Shown: positions 45,475 through 54,931, counted from the first letter of the stretch. The stretch is DNA of 64,000 bases from Sunxiuqinia elliptica (GCF_900113005.1 NZ_FONW01000009.1:142534-206533); one strand, 5' to 3'. The notes: generated from the letters alone by a model not told the origin. Numbers and translations are program-made.

Positions 45475-46524
45475 CTACTCACTTATTTCACCGCTCAAAT
45501 TTTTACGTAAATGCATCTTGACATCCTCATGGTTTAGCCCTTGTCCAAGCAGGAACATCAGTTTGGTTACAGCAGCTTCGGTCGTCATATCTTTACCACT
45601 TACCACCCCTATTTTTTTCAGTTCCCGACTGGTTTGATACTGCCCCATTTTTACTGTTCCTCCCTGACACTGTGTTACGTTAACACAAATGACATTTCGC
45701 CTCAAGGCTTTCTTTATTACCCGCACCAGCCAGCTCAATGTTGGAATATTTCCTGAGCCAAAAGTTTCGAGCACAACGCCTCGAATACTGGGGATGTTGA
45801 TAATTTGTTCAAAAATCTCCTGATTCATTCCAGGAAAGATCTTCAATACAACGACCCGGTCATCAAAATTAGAACTTACTTTCAAAATACCTTTCTTCAC
45901 CGGATGGTAAATATTCTCATGAAAAAAGCGAATATCAACCCCTGCCTTGGCGAGAATTGGGTAATTGACCGAGTCGAAAGCACTAAAATGATCGGCATGC
46001 CGCTTTACAACCCGATTCCCCCGGTAAAGTTTATTATCGAAATAGATGCAAACCTCAGGAACAATAGTCGTGCCATTCTCCTGAGCAGCAGCAATTTCTA
46101 TAGCAGTTATTAGATTTTCTTTCCCATCCGTTCGCAATACCCCAATCGGTAACTGCGAACCAGTCATTACCACTGCTTTATCCAGGTTCTCCAACATGTA
46201 ACTTAAGGCTGAAGCCGTATAGGCCATGGTATCGGTACCATGCAAAATAACGAAACCATCGTATTTCCGATAATTTCGTTGAATCATTTTAGCCAGTCGT
46301 CCCCAGGTTTTGGGTGACATATCAGAAGAATCGAGTGGAGGATTGAAGGTAATGGAATCTAAATGGCAACCTAGGCGTTTTAGTTCCGGCACTTCTTCTA
46401 CAATTTGGTCAAAGCGAACAGGGGCCAACGCACCATGTCCGTCTTTTTGCACCATCCCAATTGTCCCTCCGGTATAAATTATAAGTATCGACCTATTATC
46501 CACGGGATAAATTTTAAGCGACAA
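45475..46524 (-). CDS. ansA: L-asparaginase (type I, cytoplasmic)
   Basis: The 349-residue enzyme hydrolyses asparagine to aspartate and ammonia. It shows the nucleophile Thr in ILIIYTGGTIGM, HGTDTMAYTASALSYML, and TGSQLPIGVLRTDGKENL. No signal peptide is seen, which favours the cytoplasmic type I enzyme over the periplasmic type II. The gene lies 18 bases after tatD and before tRNA-Ser. Confidence 0.94.
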   Translation of the reverse strand: MSLKIYPVDNRSILIIYTGGTIGMVQKDGHGALAPVRFDQIVEEVPELKRLGCHLDSITFNPPLDSSDMSPKTWGRLAKMIQRNYRKYDGFVILHGTDTMAYTASALSYMLENLDKAVVMTGSQLPIGVLRTDGKENLITAIEIAAAQENGTTIVPEVCIYFDNKLYRGNRVVKRHADHFSAFDSVNYPILAKAGVDIRFFHENIYHPVKKGILKVSSNFDDRVVVLKIFPGMNQEIFEQIINIPSIRGVVLETFGSGNIPTLSWLVRVIKKALRRNVICVNVTQCQGGTVKMGQYQTSRELKKIGVVSGKDMTTEAAVTKLMFLLGQGLNHEDVKMHLRKNLSGEISE

Positions 46525-46542
46525 AGTTAAAGAAACATCTGA

Positions 46543-47307
46543 TTAAATACCGAATAAATTGATGGCATTTGCTGATGTAATTTTTGCTACTTCATTGACT
46601 GAGATATCGTGAAGTTCAGCAATCTTCCGGGCAATGTGAATCAAATAGGCACTTTCGTTTCGTTTTCCACGGAATGGGGTTGGTGTTAAATAAGGTGAAT
46701 CGGTCTCCAGCATGAGATGCTGCGGATCAATCTGCTGAACAACCTGATCAAGACCACTATTCTTAAATGTTACAATACCTCCAATCCCAATCTTAAGCCC
46801 TAAATCGGTAATTTTCTGAGCCTGATCAAGAGTTCCCGTAAAACTATGGAAGACTCCGGATAAACGTTCATCCATTTCCTCCTTAACGACAGCATAAACC
46901 TCTTCAAACGACTCACGGACATGAAGAACAACCGGAATGTTGTATGCTTTTGCCAACTTTAGCTGATGCCGAAAAGCTTCTGTTTGCTCTTCAATATAAG
47001 TTCGCTCCCAATACAAATCGATTCCAATTTCCCCAATTCCATAAAACTTCCTTTTTTTCAGCCAGAATTCAACAAGCTCCAGTTCTTCTTTGTAGTCTTC
47101 GCCAACTGAGGTTGGATGCAACCCCATCAGCGGGAAACAAATCTGAGGATACTGATCTACTAAATCCAGCATCTTCTTTACGGATGAACTATCGATATTA
47201 GGAAGAATAATTTTACGAACATCATTATCATATGCCCGGGTAATGACATCATCTATGTCATCATTAAAGTCCTCAGAATAAATATGAGAGTGTGTATCAA
47301 TTAACAT
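46543..47307 (-). CDS. tatD: TatD-family metal-dependent hydrolase
   Basis: The 254-residue protein has the TatD DNase pattern: MLIDTHSHIYSEDF, GEIGIDLYWE, LHVRESFEEV, GVFHSFTGTLDQA, GIGGIVTFKNS and LETDSPYLTPTPFRGKRNES. The start is the ATG at 47307; an in-frame TTG six codons upstream is less likely. Between this gene and the first glutamate dehydrogenase stop lies an imperfect dyad (ATTATC-5-GATAAT, 47363-47379). Confidence 0.94.
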   Translation of the reverse strand: MLIDTHSHIYSEDFNDDIDDVITRAYDNDVRKIILPNIDSSSVKKMLDLVDQYPQICFPLMGLHPTSVGEDYKEELELVEFWLKKRKFYGIGEIGIDLYWERTYIEEQTEAFRHQLKLAKAYNIPVVLHVRESFEEVYAVVKEEMDERLSGVFHSFTGTLDQAQKITDLGLKIGIGGIVTFKNSGLDQVVQQIDPQHLMLETDSPYLTPTPFRGKRNESAYLIHIARKIAELHDISVNEVAKITSANAINLFGI

Positions 47308-47439
47308 TTCAAAAATTTGGCTCAAAGAAAACTAAATTCATGTAGTAAACCTTAAAACCAATATTATCTAATTGATAATTCGATTTTGAAACGAACAAAT
47401 GATACACACGCTCAACTATTCTGGAAACTGTTTTAATTC

Positions 47440-48774
47440 CTAAACAACCCCTTGAGCCAACATGGCATCGGCAACTTTCACAAAACCACCAACGTTAGCT
47501 CCTTTGATGTAATTGATTTTATCTCCAACTCGTCCGTAACGAACGCAAGTTTCATGAATCTCGCGCATAATCATATGTAAACGAGCATCAACCTCTTCTC
47601 GTGTCCAGTTCAGTCGCTGACTATTTTGAGTCATCTCTAAACCAGATACAGCAACACCACCGGCATTCACAGCTTTTCCCGGAGCATAGCTAATTTTTTC
47701 CGACAAATACTCGGCAGCTTCGGAAGTACAACCCATATTGGAAGCTTCGGCAAATAAGAAGCAGCCATTTTCTACCAACATTTTGGCATCTTCCAAGTCC
47801 ACTTCGTTTTGGGTCGCACAAGGAATCGCAATATCAACCTTTTGCTCCCAAGGTTTTTTACCCGCAAAGAATTGAGCACCAAATTCAGCAGCATAAGGCT
47901 CAACCACATCATTATTCGTTGCCCTCAATTCCAGCATGTATTCAACTTTCTCTCCGCTGATTCCTTCAGCATCATATATGTAGCCATCAGGGCCTGAAAT
48001 GGTAACCACTTTACCTCCCAGTTCATTGATCTTAGAGATCGCTCCCCAGGCAACATTTCCAAATCCAGAGACTGCAAATGTTTTTCCGGCAATACCTTTA
48101 CCCAATTCTTCCAACATGTGGTGTACAAAATAAACAGCACCAAAACCAGTAGCTTCCGGGCGAATTAAACTACCACCCCAGGCAAGACCTTTACCGGTCA
48201 ACACACCTGTGAACTCATTCCGGATGCGTTTATATTGTCCAAAAAGGTAACCAATTTCGCGTCCACCAACACCAATGTCTCCCGCAGGAACATCCGTATT
48301 TGGTCCAATATGACGCTGCAGTTCGGTCATGAAGCTTTGGCAAAAGCGCATAATCTCATTGTCTGATTTTCCTTTTGGACTGAAATCAGATCCGCCTTTT
48401 CCTCCACCCATCGGCAAAGTGGTCAAGCTGTTTTTAAAGGTTTGCTCAAAACCTAAGAATTTTAAAATTGAAAGAGTAACGGTTGGGTGAAAACGCAAAC
48501 CGCCTTTGTAAGGCCCCAAGGCTGAGTTAAACTCAACACGGTACCCTCTGTTAATTTGAACGTCGCCTTGATCATCGACCCAAGGGACCCGGAACATAAT
48601 AATCCTTTCCGGCTCAACCATACGTTCGAGTATTTTTGCTTTTTTATACCGTGGATTTTTTTGGTAAGCATCCCAGATGGACTCAACCACCTCTTGAACA
48701 GCCTGATGAAACTCATTTTCACCTGGTGTTTTGGCTATTAAAGCCTGCATAAATTCATTGATATCTGTTCTCAT
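47440..48774 (-). CDS. Glutamate dehydrogenase (first copy, GPD-type cofactor loop)
   Basis: The 444-residue enzyme interconverts glutamate and 2-oxoglutarate plus ammonia. The catalytic Lys126 in PMGGGKGGSDF, DVPAGDIGVGGREIGYLFGQY, RPEATGFGAVYF and the Rossmann GxGxxA (SGFGNVAWG, 236-244) are present. The loop after the second beta strand is ISGPDG (259-264), unlike the NADP-type SDSSG of the copy at 49038, suggesting a different coenzyme preference. The start is the ATG at 48774. Confidence 0.93.
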   Translation of the reverse strand: MRTDINEFMQALIAKTPGENEFHQAVQEVVESIWDAYQKNPRYKKAKILERMVEPERIIMFRVPWVDDQGDVQINRGYRVEFNSALGPYKGGLRFHPTVTLSILKFLGFEQTFKNSLTTLPMGGGKGGSDFSPKGKSDNEIMRFCQSFMTELQRHIGPNTDVPAGDIGVGGREIGYLFGQYKRIRNEFTGVLTGKGLAWGGSLIRPEATGFGAVYFVHHMLEELGKGIAGKTFAVSGFGNVAWGAISKINELGGKVVTISGPDGYIYDAEGISGEKVEYMLELRATNNDVVEPYAAEFGAQFFAGKKPWEQKVDIAIPCATQNEVDLEDAKMLVENGCFLFAEASNMGCTSEAAEYLSEKISYAPGKAVNAGGVAVSGLEMTQNSQRLNWTREEVDARLHMIMREIHETCVRYGRVGDKINYIKGANVGGFVKVADAMLAQGVV

Positions 48775-48953
48775 CTTGTTTATTTTATATTCAAAATGAA
48801 TAACCTTTATACGTAACAAAGGAAAGGACGAAATTAGCCTTAAAAACTGACTTTAGTCCACGTATTTCGCCGGAGATGAATGTTTAATAACACTAACAAA
48901 TATCAGAATCAGCTTTTTAGCTTTCAAAAAATATTTGGGAACAAGTAGGAACA

Positions 48954-48997
48954 AACAAAATGGTCACTTCGTAACGCTACGAGGCGACCATTTTGTT
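48954..48997 (-). terminator. Hairpin terminator after the second glutamate dehydrogenase
   Basis: A 44-base structure: outer perfect arms AACAAAATGGTC / GACCATTTTGTT and an inner stem CTCGTA / TACGA(A)G around GCGT, separated by a 2-base mismatch. On the minus strand it ends in TTTTGTTTG. It lies 40 bases after the 49038 stop and separates the two dehydrogenase genes. Confidence 0.75.
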
Positions 48998-49037
48998 ACT
49001 CGAAAGGCTTTCGAATATTCAATCAGTAATTTTGATG

Positions 49038-50390
49038 TTAAACATTTCCTTGTGCCCGCATTGCTTTGGCGACTTTCACAAAGCCTGCAATGTTCGCTCC
49101 ATCAACATAGTTTACCCAGTCTCCCGGACGCTCTCCATAGGTTACACACATTTTGTGAATACTTTTCATGATGGTATGCAAGCGCTGATCCACCTCATCC
49201 CGCATCCAGTTTAAGCGCATGCTGTTTTGAGCCATTTCCAATCCAGAAACCGCAACTCCGCCTGCATTAGCCGCTTTCCCCGGAGCAAATAAAATACGGG
49301 CTTCCAAGAACTCATGCACGGCGCCAGGCTGACAAGGCATATTGGCCCCTTCCGACACCACTTCACAACCATTTATCAGCAAAGCTTTCGCCTCTTCCTG
49401 GCTAATCTCATTTTCGGTAGCACACGGCAAGGCGACATCACACTTCACTCCCCATGGACGCTTGCCGGGATAATATTCACAACCGTACTTCTCAGCATAT
49501 TCTTTAATGCGTCCCCGCTGGATGTTTTTCAACTCCATTACATAATCCAACTTCTCCCGATCAACTCCTGCCGGATCATAAATGTAACCGCTCGAGTCCG
49601 ATAACGTCACAACCCGACCTCCCAAATCCAACACTTTCTCTGCGGCATATTGTGCAACGTTCCCCGAACCAGAGATCGTCACCACTTTCCCGCTGAAAGA
49701 CTCTCCTCGGGACTTCATCATCTCTTCAGCAAAATATACCGCACCATATCCCGTTGCTTCCGGCCTGATTAAACTACCGCCCCACTCAAGCCCTTTTCCG
49801 GTCAGTACTCCGGCAAACTCATTCCGAATACGCTTATACTGTCCAAACAAATAACCGATTTCGCGTCCCCCGACACCAATATCTCCAGCCGGGATGTCTG
49901 TATTCGCACCAATATGCCGCTGAAGTTCAGTCATAAAACTCTGACAAAAACGCATCACCTCATGATCCGTTTTATTCTTCGGATCAAAATCGGATCCCCC
50001 CTTTCCTGCTCCCATAGGCAGACTGGTCAGGCTATTTTTGAACGTCTGCTCAAACGCCAAAAACTTCAAAATGCTCAAGTTGACAGTGGGGTGAAAACGC
50101 AAACCGCCCTTGTAGGGGCCCAAGGACGAATTCATCTCAACTCGAAAACCACGATTAACCTGAAGCATACCTTGATCATCAATCCAAGGAACACGAAACT
50201 GGATAACTCGCTCAGGTTCAACTAAACGTTCAAGGATTTTTAATTGAACGTAGTTCGGATTCTCTAACAAATAAGGGGTGACAGACTCTACAACTTCATG
50301 AACTGCTTGGTGAAATTCGCTTTGAAATGGATCCAAAGCCTTAACGTAATTCATGAAGGACTCTACAAAACGACTCACTGACTTTTCCAT
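49038..50390 (-). CDS. gdhA: Glutamate dehydrogenase (second copy, NADP-type cofactor loop)
   Basis: The 450-residue enzyme is a close paralogue of the gene at 47440 and shares the catalytic blocks (PMGAGKGGSDFDPK, ADTDIPAGDIGVGG-like region, RPEATGYGAVYF). Its Rossmann motif SGSGNVAQYA and the downstream TLSDSSGYIYD closely resemble E. coli GdhA, which uses NADPH, so an assimilatory role is inferred. The ATG at 50390 is chosen; the open frame upstream is not family-like. Confidence 0.95.
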   Translation of the reverse strand: MEKSVSRFVESFMNYVKALDPFQSEFHQAVHEVVESVTPYLLENPNYVQLKILERLVEPERVIQFRVPWIDDQGMLQVNRGFRVEMNSSLGPYKGGLRFHPTVNLSILKFLAFEQTFKNSLTSLPMGAGKGGSDFDPKNKTDHEVMRFCQSFMTELQRHIGANTDIPAGDIGVGGREIGYLFGQYKRIRNEFAGVLTGKGLEWGGSLIRPEATGYGAVYFAEEMMKSRGESFSGKVVTISGSGNVAQYAAEKVLDLGGRVVTLSDSSGYIYDPAGVDREKLDYVMELKNIQRGRIKEYAEKYGCEYYPGKRPWGVKCDVALPCATENEISQEEAKALLINGCEVVSEGANMPCQPGAVHEFLEARILFAPGKAANAGGVAVSGLEMAQNSMRLNWMRDEVDQRLHTIMKSIHKMCVTYGERPGDWVNYVDGANIAGFVKVAKAMRAQGNV

Positions 50391-50530
50391 AACGCACCGC
50401 TTAAAGTTTATAATAAGTTCATAAAATTCAAGCAATTACACAAGCTGCTATTCAACACGACATATCTTTAACAATCAATACAATACCCTGCTATTTTCGA
50501 GTGAGTATCAACAATTCCGGACCTAAATTG

Positions 50531-50538
50531 TACTTTTG
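50531..50538 (+). promoter_or_regulatory. -7 promoter element of the cyclophilin gene
   Basis: TACTTTTG fits TAnnTTTG, 24 bases before the ATG at 50563. The -33 element is unclear. Confidence 0.5.
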
Positions 50539-50562
50539 CATAGAATTCTAAAAACAAGAACA

Positions 50563-51000
50563 ATGAAACAAGCTGAAATTCATACCACCAAAGGGGTAAT
50601 GAAAGTGAACTTTTACGAGGAAGATGCCCCTGGCACAGTTGCTAATTTTGTTAAACTATCAAAAGATGGATTTTACGACGGACTAACCTTCCACCGTGTC
50701 ATTCCAAATTTTGTCATTCAAGGCGGTTGTCCTGACGGAACTGGCGCCGGCGGCCCGGGCTACACCATTAAATGCGAGCTGGATGGTAACAACCAATACC
50801 ACGACCGCGGCGTATTATCAATGGCACACGCCGGAAGAAATACCGGTGGCTCTCAGTTTTTCATTTGCCACAGCAGAGAAAACACCGCACACCTGGACCG
50901 CAATCACACATGCTTTGGAAAAGTATTTGAAGGCGTAGAGGTAATTGACGCGATTCGCCAAGGAGACACGATTGAAAAAATCGTTATCTTAGAAGACTAA
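50563..51000 (+). CDS. Peptidyl-prolyl cis-trans isomerase (cyclophilin, PpiB type)
   Basis: The 145-residue cytoplasmic cyclophilin has [39 protein letters not shown], the core [13 protein letters not shown] including the catalytic Arg, and [15 protein letters not shown]. No signal peptide, so it acts in the cytosol. The ATG at 50563 fits the family; an in-frame ATA at 50536 does not. It is divergent from gdhA. Confidence 0.94.
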   Translation: MKQAEIHTTKGVMKVNFYEEDAPGTVANFVKLSKDGFYDGLTFHRVIPNFVIQGGCPDGTGAGGPGYTIKCELDGNNQYHDRGVLSMAHAGRNTGGSQFFICHSRENTAHLDRNHTCFGKVFEGVEVIDAIRQGDTIEKIVILED

Positions 51001-51006
51001 CAGGAC

Positions 51007-51031
51007 AGGGCTGGCACTATTTGCCAGTCCT
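51007..51031 (+). terminator. Terminator-like hairpin between the cyclophilin and the small membrane protein genes
   Basis: A 10-bp stem with one G-U pair (51007-51016 with 51022-51031) and a 5-base loop starts 7 bases after the cyclophilin stop. The T-run is weak (CTCTT), so it may only reduce read-through into the gene at 51052. Confidence 0.5.
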
Positions 51032-51051
51032 CTCTTATAAAAGTCAGTAGT

Positions 51052-51327
51052 ATGTTTGGTGCTGGATCCATTGCGTCCATGGTGCAAACCATGAAAAATA
51101 ACCGAAGTCTTTTAAAAGAAAAGACACAAGCATTTAAACACCGAACGGTAAAAGATGGTCCGTTTACTCACAACAAACTTAACTTCAAAAAAGCAACACC
51201 CAGAGAGTTTGAATTATTTCGTAGAAAGCTTTTAGCGGAAAAAAGAAGAGAGAAACAGATAAGAACGCTTCTGTGGATTCTCGCCATCCTTCTGCTATTC
51301 ATCATACTGTATTTCATCTCCAACTAA
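51052..51327 (+). CDS. Small basic membrane protein of unknown function
   Basis: The 91-residue protein has a long Lys/Arg-rich soluble part (residues 1-65, including RRKLLAEKRREKQ) and one C-terminal membrane helix (TLLWILAILLLFIILYF). It therefore looks tail-anchored in the inner membrane with the basic part inside. I do not recognise the family. It follows the cyclophilin gene on the same strand and converges on kdsB, 13 bases away. Confidence 0.7.
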   Translation: MFGAGSIASMVQTMKNNRSLLKEKTQAFKHRTVKDGPFTHNKLNFKKATPREFELFRRKLLAEKRREKQIRTLLWILAILLLFIILYFISN

Positions 51328-51340
51328 CCCAAATCTACTG

Positions 51341-52090
51341 TTACTGTCTTTGCTTCAAATATTGAGTTGCAGCTTCCAAATCTTCAGGCGTATCAATGCC
51401 AATACTCTCAAAAGCTGTCTGTCCAACCTTAATGACAAAACCATTTTCCAGCCAACGCAGCTGCTCCAACGATTCAGCCAATTCCAATACCGAAGGTTTT
51501 AGTTGCGTAATTTGCTGCAACACTTGTTTTCGGTAAGCATACATCCCCAAATGCCCATAAAACGTATGCTTCGCAAGCCACTCTTCTTTTTCGACACCAC
51601 GAATATGAGGAATTGCTTCGCGTGAGAACAACAAGGCATTCTTTGCGGCATCCAACACTACTTTGGGACGATTCGGATTAAAAAGAACTTCTGTTTTCTC
51701 AATCTTTTTCACCAAAGTGGCAATCTCTGTTTTCGGGTCTTCAAAGCATGCCTTCAGGGTTTCAATTTGCTCTGCCCGAACAAAAGGCTCATCTCCCTGA
51801 ATATTGATTACCACATCAAACGATACGCTGGCAGACAATTGAGCTGCTGCCTCTGCACAACGGTCGGTTCCACTCTGATGATCATTCCGGGTCATCACAT
51901 AATTTCCACCAAAAAGCTCAACTGCCTGAGCAATTCGTTCATCATCGGTAGCAATCCAAACCCCATCAAGTGCCTGTGCCGCATTTTCATAAACATGTTG
52001 AATAATTGGCTTGCCATCCAGAATTGCCAACGGTTTTCCCGGGAACCGGGTTGACGCATAACGCGCAGGTATTATTCCAATAAACTTCAT
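51341..52090 (-). CDS. kdsB: 3-deoxy-manno-octulosonate cytidylyltransferase
   Basis: The 249-residue enzyme makes CMP-Kdo for LPS inner-core synthesis. It has IIPARYASTRFPGKPLAILDGKPIIQHVYE, the CTP-binding RNDHQSGTDRCAEAA, VVINIQGDEPFV, and the C-terminal LRWLENGF. Length matches the family. It is monocistronic. Confidence 0.96.
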   Translation of the reverse strand: MKFIGIIPARYASTRFPGKPLAILDGKPIIQHVYENAAQALDGVWIATDDERIAQAVELFGGNYVMTRNDHQSGTDRCAEAAAQLSASVSFDVVINIQGDEPFVRAEQIETLKACFEDPKTEIATLVKKIEKTEVLFNPNRPKVVLDAAKNALLFSREAIPHIRGVEKEEWLAKHTFYGHLGMYAYRKQVLQQITQLKPSVLELAESLEQLRWLENGFVIKVGQTAFESIGIDTPEDLEAATQYLKQRQ

Positions 52091-52560
52091 CCCCTAAATT
52101 TGTTTGTCCTTTTCAAAGAAAAATAATCAACCTTCAAAGATAATAGATCCTTAGCTATTCCGCTCTCAATCATTTGCAGCTTCTAAATCTGGCTAGCAGA
52201 ACCCGTCATAAAACAACTTTCAAAATCAAGCAACTATTTATTGTATAACGTATGACAAAAAGAGAACTTTTGTAAAGCCAAGTCAGATCAGTGTCTCATA
52301 CTTCCTAACAATACATGCCCTGAAACCTTACAAAATAAACTTTACACCGGAGTTTACCCAGCGAACATTGAATGCGAAAATTGCTATCTTAAGCCCTTCA
52401 AAATTCTACAACTTTTTTTGACCTTGCAATTTCGTCAGAAAATCTAAAAAGTGTTAAATCTGCCCTTATTAGCCGATTCGATAGGATTCTTGACCGATAA
52501 AACAAAGGCTTTAAAAGTTAAAATTGTAACTTTGTCAGTTGAAAATTCAGTGTCAAAAAT
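52091..52560. other. 470-base intergenic region without a recognisable gene
   Basis: It divides kdsB from the divergent enhancer-binding regulator. It is AT-rich; the last 35 bases hold a TAACTTTG box (52528-52535). No conserved protein, RNA structure or repeat was seen. Confidence 0.6.
52528..52535 (+). promoter_or_regulatory. -7 promoter element of the enhancer-binding regulator gene
   Basis: TAACTTTG fits TAnnTTTG, 25 bases upstream of the ATG; the -33 element is not clear. Confidence 0.45.
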
Positions 52561-53793
52561 ATGGATGTTCAGGAAATAAAACAACGTTTTGGAATAATTG
52601 GGAACGCCGCCGGACTTAACCGAGCGATTGAAGTGGCCGTACAGGTTGCTCCAACTGATCTTTCGGTACTCATTACCGGAGAAAGCGGTACAGGAAAGGA
52701 AGCTTTCCCTCAAATCATACATCAATTTTCAGCTCGCAAGCATGGCAAATACATCGCAGTCAACTGCGGGGCAATCCCCGAAGGAACAATTGACTCCGAA
52801 CTTTTTGGCCACGAGAAAGGAGCTTTTACCGGCGCCTTATCTGACCGGAAAGGTTATTTCGAGGAAGCTGATGGCGGAACCATTTTCTTGGATGAAATTG
52901 GCGAACTTCCCCTCTCCACTCAAGTACGTTTGTTACGGGTGCTCGAGGCAGGAGAGTTCATGAAAGTGGGTTCATCCAAAGTATTGAAAACAAATGTCCG
53001 GGTTGCTGCGGCAACCAATGTCGATATTCCAACGGCTATTCAAGAAGGGAAGTTCCGGGAAGACTTGTACTACCGGTTAAATACCGTTCCAATCCGCATC
53101 GTTCCTTTGCGTCATCGCCGTGAGGATATTCATCTGCTTTTTCGCAAATTCGCCAGTGATTTTGCCGAACGCTATCGCATGCCTCCAGTTCGACTTGATG
53201 AAGAAGCGCAAAGTGTGCTGGAAAGTTTCGACTGGCCGGGAAATGTGCGACAACTCAAAAATATTACCGAGCAAATATCGGTCATTGAGCAAAACCGGAT
53301 GATCGATGGACAGGCCATGAGAAACTATCTCCCCACTGCCGAACATCATCTTCCAGCCCTATACAAGGGAGTGGATGAGAAAACATTTGCCAACGAACGA
53401 GAAATTCTCTACCAGGTTTTATTCGACATGAAGAAAGACATGAATGACCTGAAGAAGCTGGTACACGACCTGATGGTAGATGGAGCAGATCGCCCGGGAT
53501 TTCACTCAGACAATGCACAAATTATTCGGAAAATATACCAACAAGACGAAGGTCCATTGGTACCCGAAACACCCACACAAGCTCCTATTCATTATAATGA
53601 ACCGATTAGTCGGGACGACATTCAGGACACCGAAGAATTTGTAGAAGAGTCGCTTTCTTTGGAAGAGAAAGAAATTGAGTTAATTAAAAAAGCCCTTCAT
53701 AAACACAACGGGAAACGTAAGTACGCAGCACAAGAGCTAGGTATTTCAGAACGTACGTTGTATCGAAAAATTAAAGAATATGACATTAATTAA
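52561..53793 (+). CDS. Sigma-54-dependent enhancer-binding regulator without receiver domain
   Basis: The 410-residue AAA+ protein has the Walker A GESGTGKE (40-47), the sigma-54 contact loop GAFTGA (87-92), Walker B TIFLDE (107-112), SDF-like WPGNVRQL and a C-terminal Fis helix-turn-helix (KYAAQELGISERTLYRKI). It should activate RpoN promoters. It starts almost at once with the AAA+ domain, so there is no receiver or GAF sensor and it may be constitutively active or controlled by another protein. It overlaps lptE by 14 bases. Confidence 0.95.
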   Translation: MDVQEIKQRFGIIGNAAGLNRAIEVAVQVAPTDLSVLITGESGTGKEAFPQIIHQFSARKHGKYIAVNCGAIPEGTIDSELFGHEKGAFTGALSDRKGYFEEADGGTIFLDEIGELPLSTQVRLLRVLEAGEFMKVGSSKVLKTNVRVAAATNVDIPTAIQEGKFREDLYYRLNTVPIRIVPLRHRREDIHLLFRKFASDFAERYRMPPVRLDEEAQSVLESFDWPGNVRQLKNITEQISVIEQNRMIDGQAMRNYLPTAEHHLPALYKGVDEKTFANEREILYQVLFDMKKDMNDLKKLVHDLMVDGADRPGFHSDNAQIIRKIYQQDEGPLVPETPTQAPIHYNEPISRDDIQDTEEFVEESLSLEEKEIELIKKALHKHNGKRKYAAQELGISERTLYRKIKEYDIN

Positions 53794-54310
53794 GAGTTTG
53801 CGGAGCTGGATGCTCGTCATTGTACTTGTTGTGGCAGGAAGTGGTTTATTTCAGAGCTGCAAGGTTTCCTATTCGTTTACGGGAGCCTCCTTGTCTCCTC
53901 TGGTAAAAACATTTACGGTATACTATTTCCCGAACCGGGCGCGGCTAATTAACCCCAACTTAAGCCAACAACTCACCGACGGCCTTCAAGATAAACTGTT
54001 GCGTCAAACATCTTTAGATTTGGTTGAAGAACGCGGGGATCTTGAATTTGAAGGTCAGATTACAGGATACGACACTCGGCCAATGAATATTTCCCAAGGA
54101 GACCAAGCTGCGCAAACCCGGCTGACTGTCACCGTACGGGTAAAATATACCAACAACCTCAACCACGATGAGGATTGGGAAAAGACCTTTACGGCCTATG
54201 AGGATTACGATGCTAGAAGAATTTTGAGTGAAGTCGAGGATGAACTTGTTGAAGCGATTTTGGAAAAACTAACGGAAGATATCTTTAACGCATCAATTGC
54301 AAACTGGTAA
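53780..54310 (+). CDS. lptE: LptE-family lipoprotein (LPS transport)
   Basis: The 176-residue protein has a lipoprotein signal with Cys27 (FQSC), then the LptE core VSYSFTGASLSPLVKTFTVYYFPNRARLINPNLSQQLTDGLQDKLLRQTSL and EFEGQITGYDTRPMNIS. LptE plugs the LptD barrel that inserts LPS. The start overlaps the upstream gene by 14 bases; the stop and the next ATG share one base. Confidence 0.9.
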   Translation: MTLIKSLRSWMLVIVLVVAGSGLFQSCKVSYSFTGASLSPLVKTFTVYYFPNRARLINPNLSQQLTDGLQDKLLRQTSLDLVEERGDLEFEGQITGYDTRPMNISQGDQAAQTRLTVTVRVKYTNNLNHDEDWEKTFTAYEDYDARRILSEVEDELVEAILEKLTEDIFNASIANW

Positions 54311-54921
54311 TGCAAAAAGAAGCATTTTACGACTACCTGCAGCACCCCGAAAAGTTGAACTCAACCAGCTTGGACGAGCTCAAACAAGTAGTTGAAAGCT
54401 ATCCTGCCTTTCAATCTGCCTGGATCCTGCTGCTTAAGAATATGAAGATGCTTAATCACCCGGAGTTTGAGAATTACCTCGAGCAAGGAGCAATCCGCAT
54501 CGCAGATCGTCGTAAGCTATACCATTTCCTTCATCAGGAAGAGGCTGAACAAGAACTGGAGCCAGCTGTAGAACCACAGTCAGAGCTGGACCCGCTTGCT
54601 AAAGAATATATGGCTCCGGGCTACTATTTATTGGATGCTCCTCGTGAAACAAAACAGGAGGAATCCTTGGTTGATTTGATCCGTTCGATCCGGAAAACAG
54701 AAGCTCCAAAACCGGAGACTTCCCCCGATATTTCAGGCGAAGAACAGACTCAACCAGAAGCTGAGCACTCATTTGTGACTGAAACTCTTGCAAAAATATA
54801 CTGGCAACAAAAACATTACAAAAAAGCGATTCAAGCTTACGAAAAATTAAGTTTGAAATATCCGGAAAAAAATACTTACTTTGCCGGGCAGATTGAGAAA
54901 CTGAAAAAATTAACGAATTAA
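54310..54921 (+). CDS. Protein of unknown function with C-terminal TPR-like segment
   Basis: The 203-residue protein is cytoplasmic by sequence: no signal peptide or membrane helix. N-terminus has leucine-rich helices (LQHPEKLNSTSLDELKQVVESYPAFQSAWILLLKNMK). A low-complexity Glu/Pro middle (EEAEQELEPAVEPQSELDP) follows. The end (TETLAKIYWQQKHYKKAIQAYEKLSLKYPEKNTYFAGQIEKLKKL) is a single TPR. It overlaps lptE by one base. I do not recognise a named domain; Bacteroidota often carry such a gene between lptE and secG. Confidence 0.8.
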   Translation: MQKEAFYDYLQHPEKLNSTSLDELKQVVESYPAFQSAWILLLKNMKMLNHPEFENYLEQGAIRIADRRKLYHFLHQEEAEQELEPAVEPQSELDPLAKEYMAPGYYLLDAPRETKQEESLVDLIRSIRKTEAPKPETSPDISGEEQTQPEAEHSFVTETLAKIYWQQKHYKKAIQAYEKLSLKYPEKNTYFAGQIEKLKKLTN

Positions 54922-54931
54922 TAAAGACACC

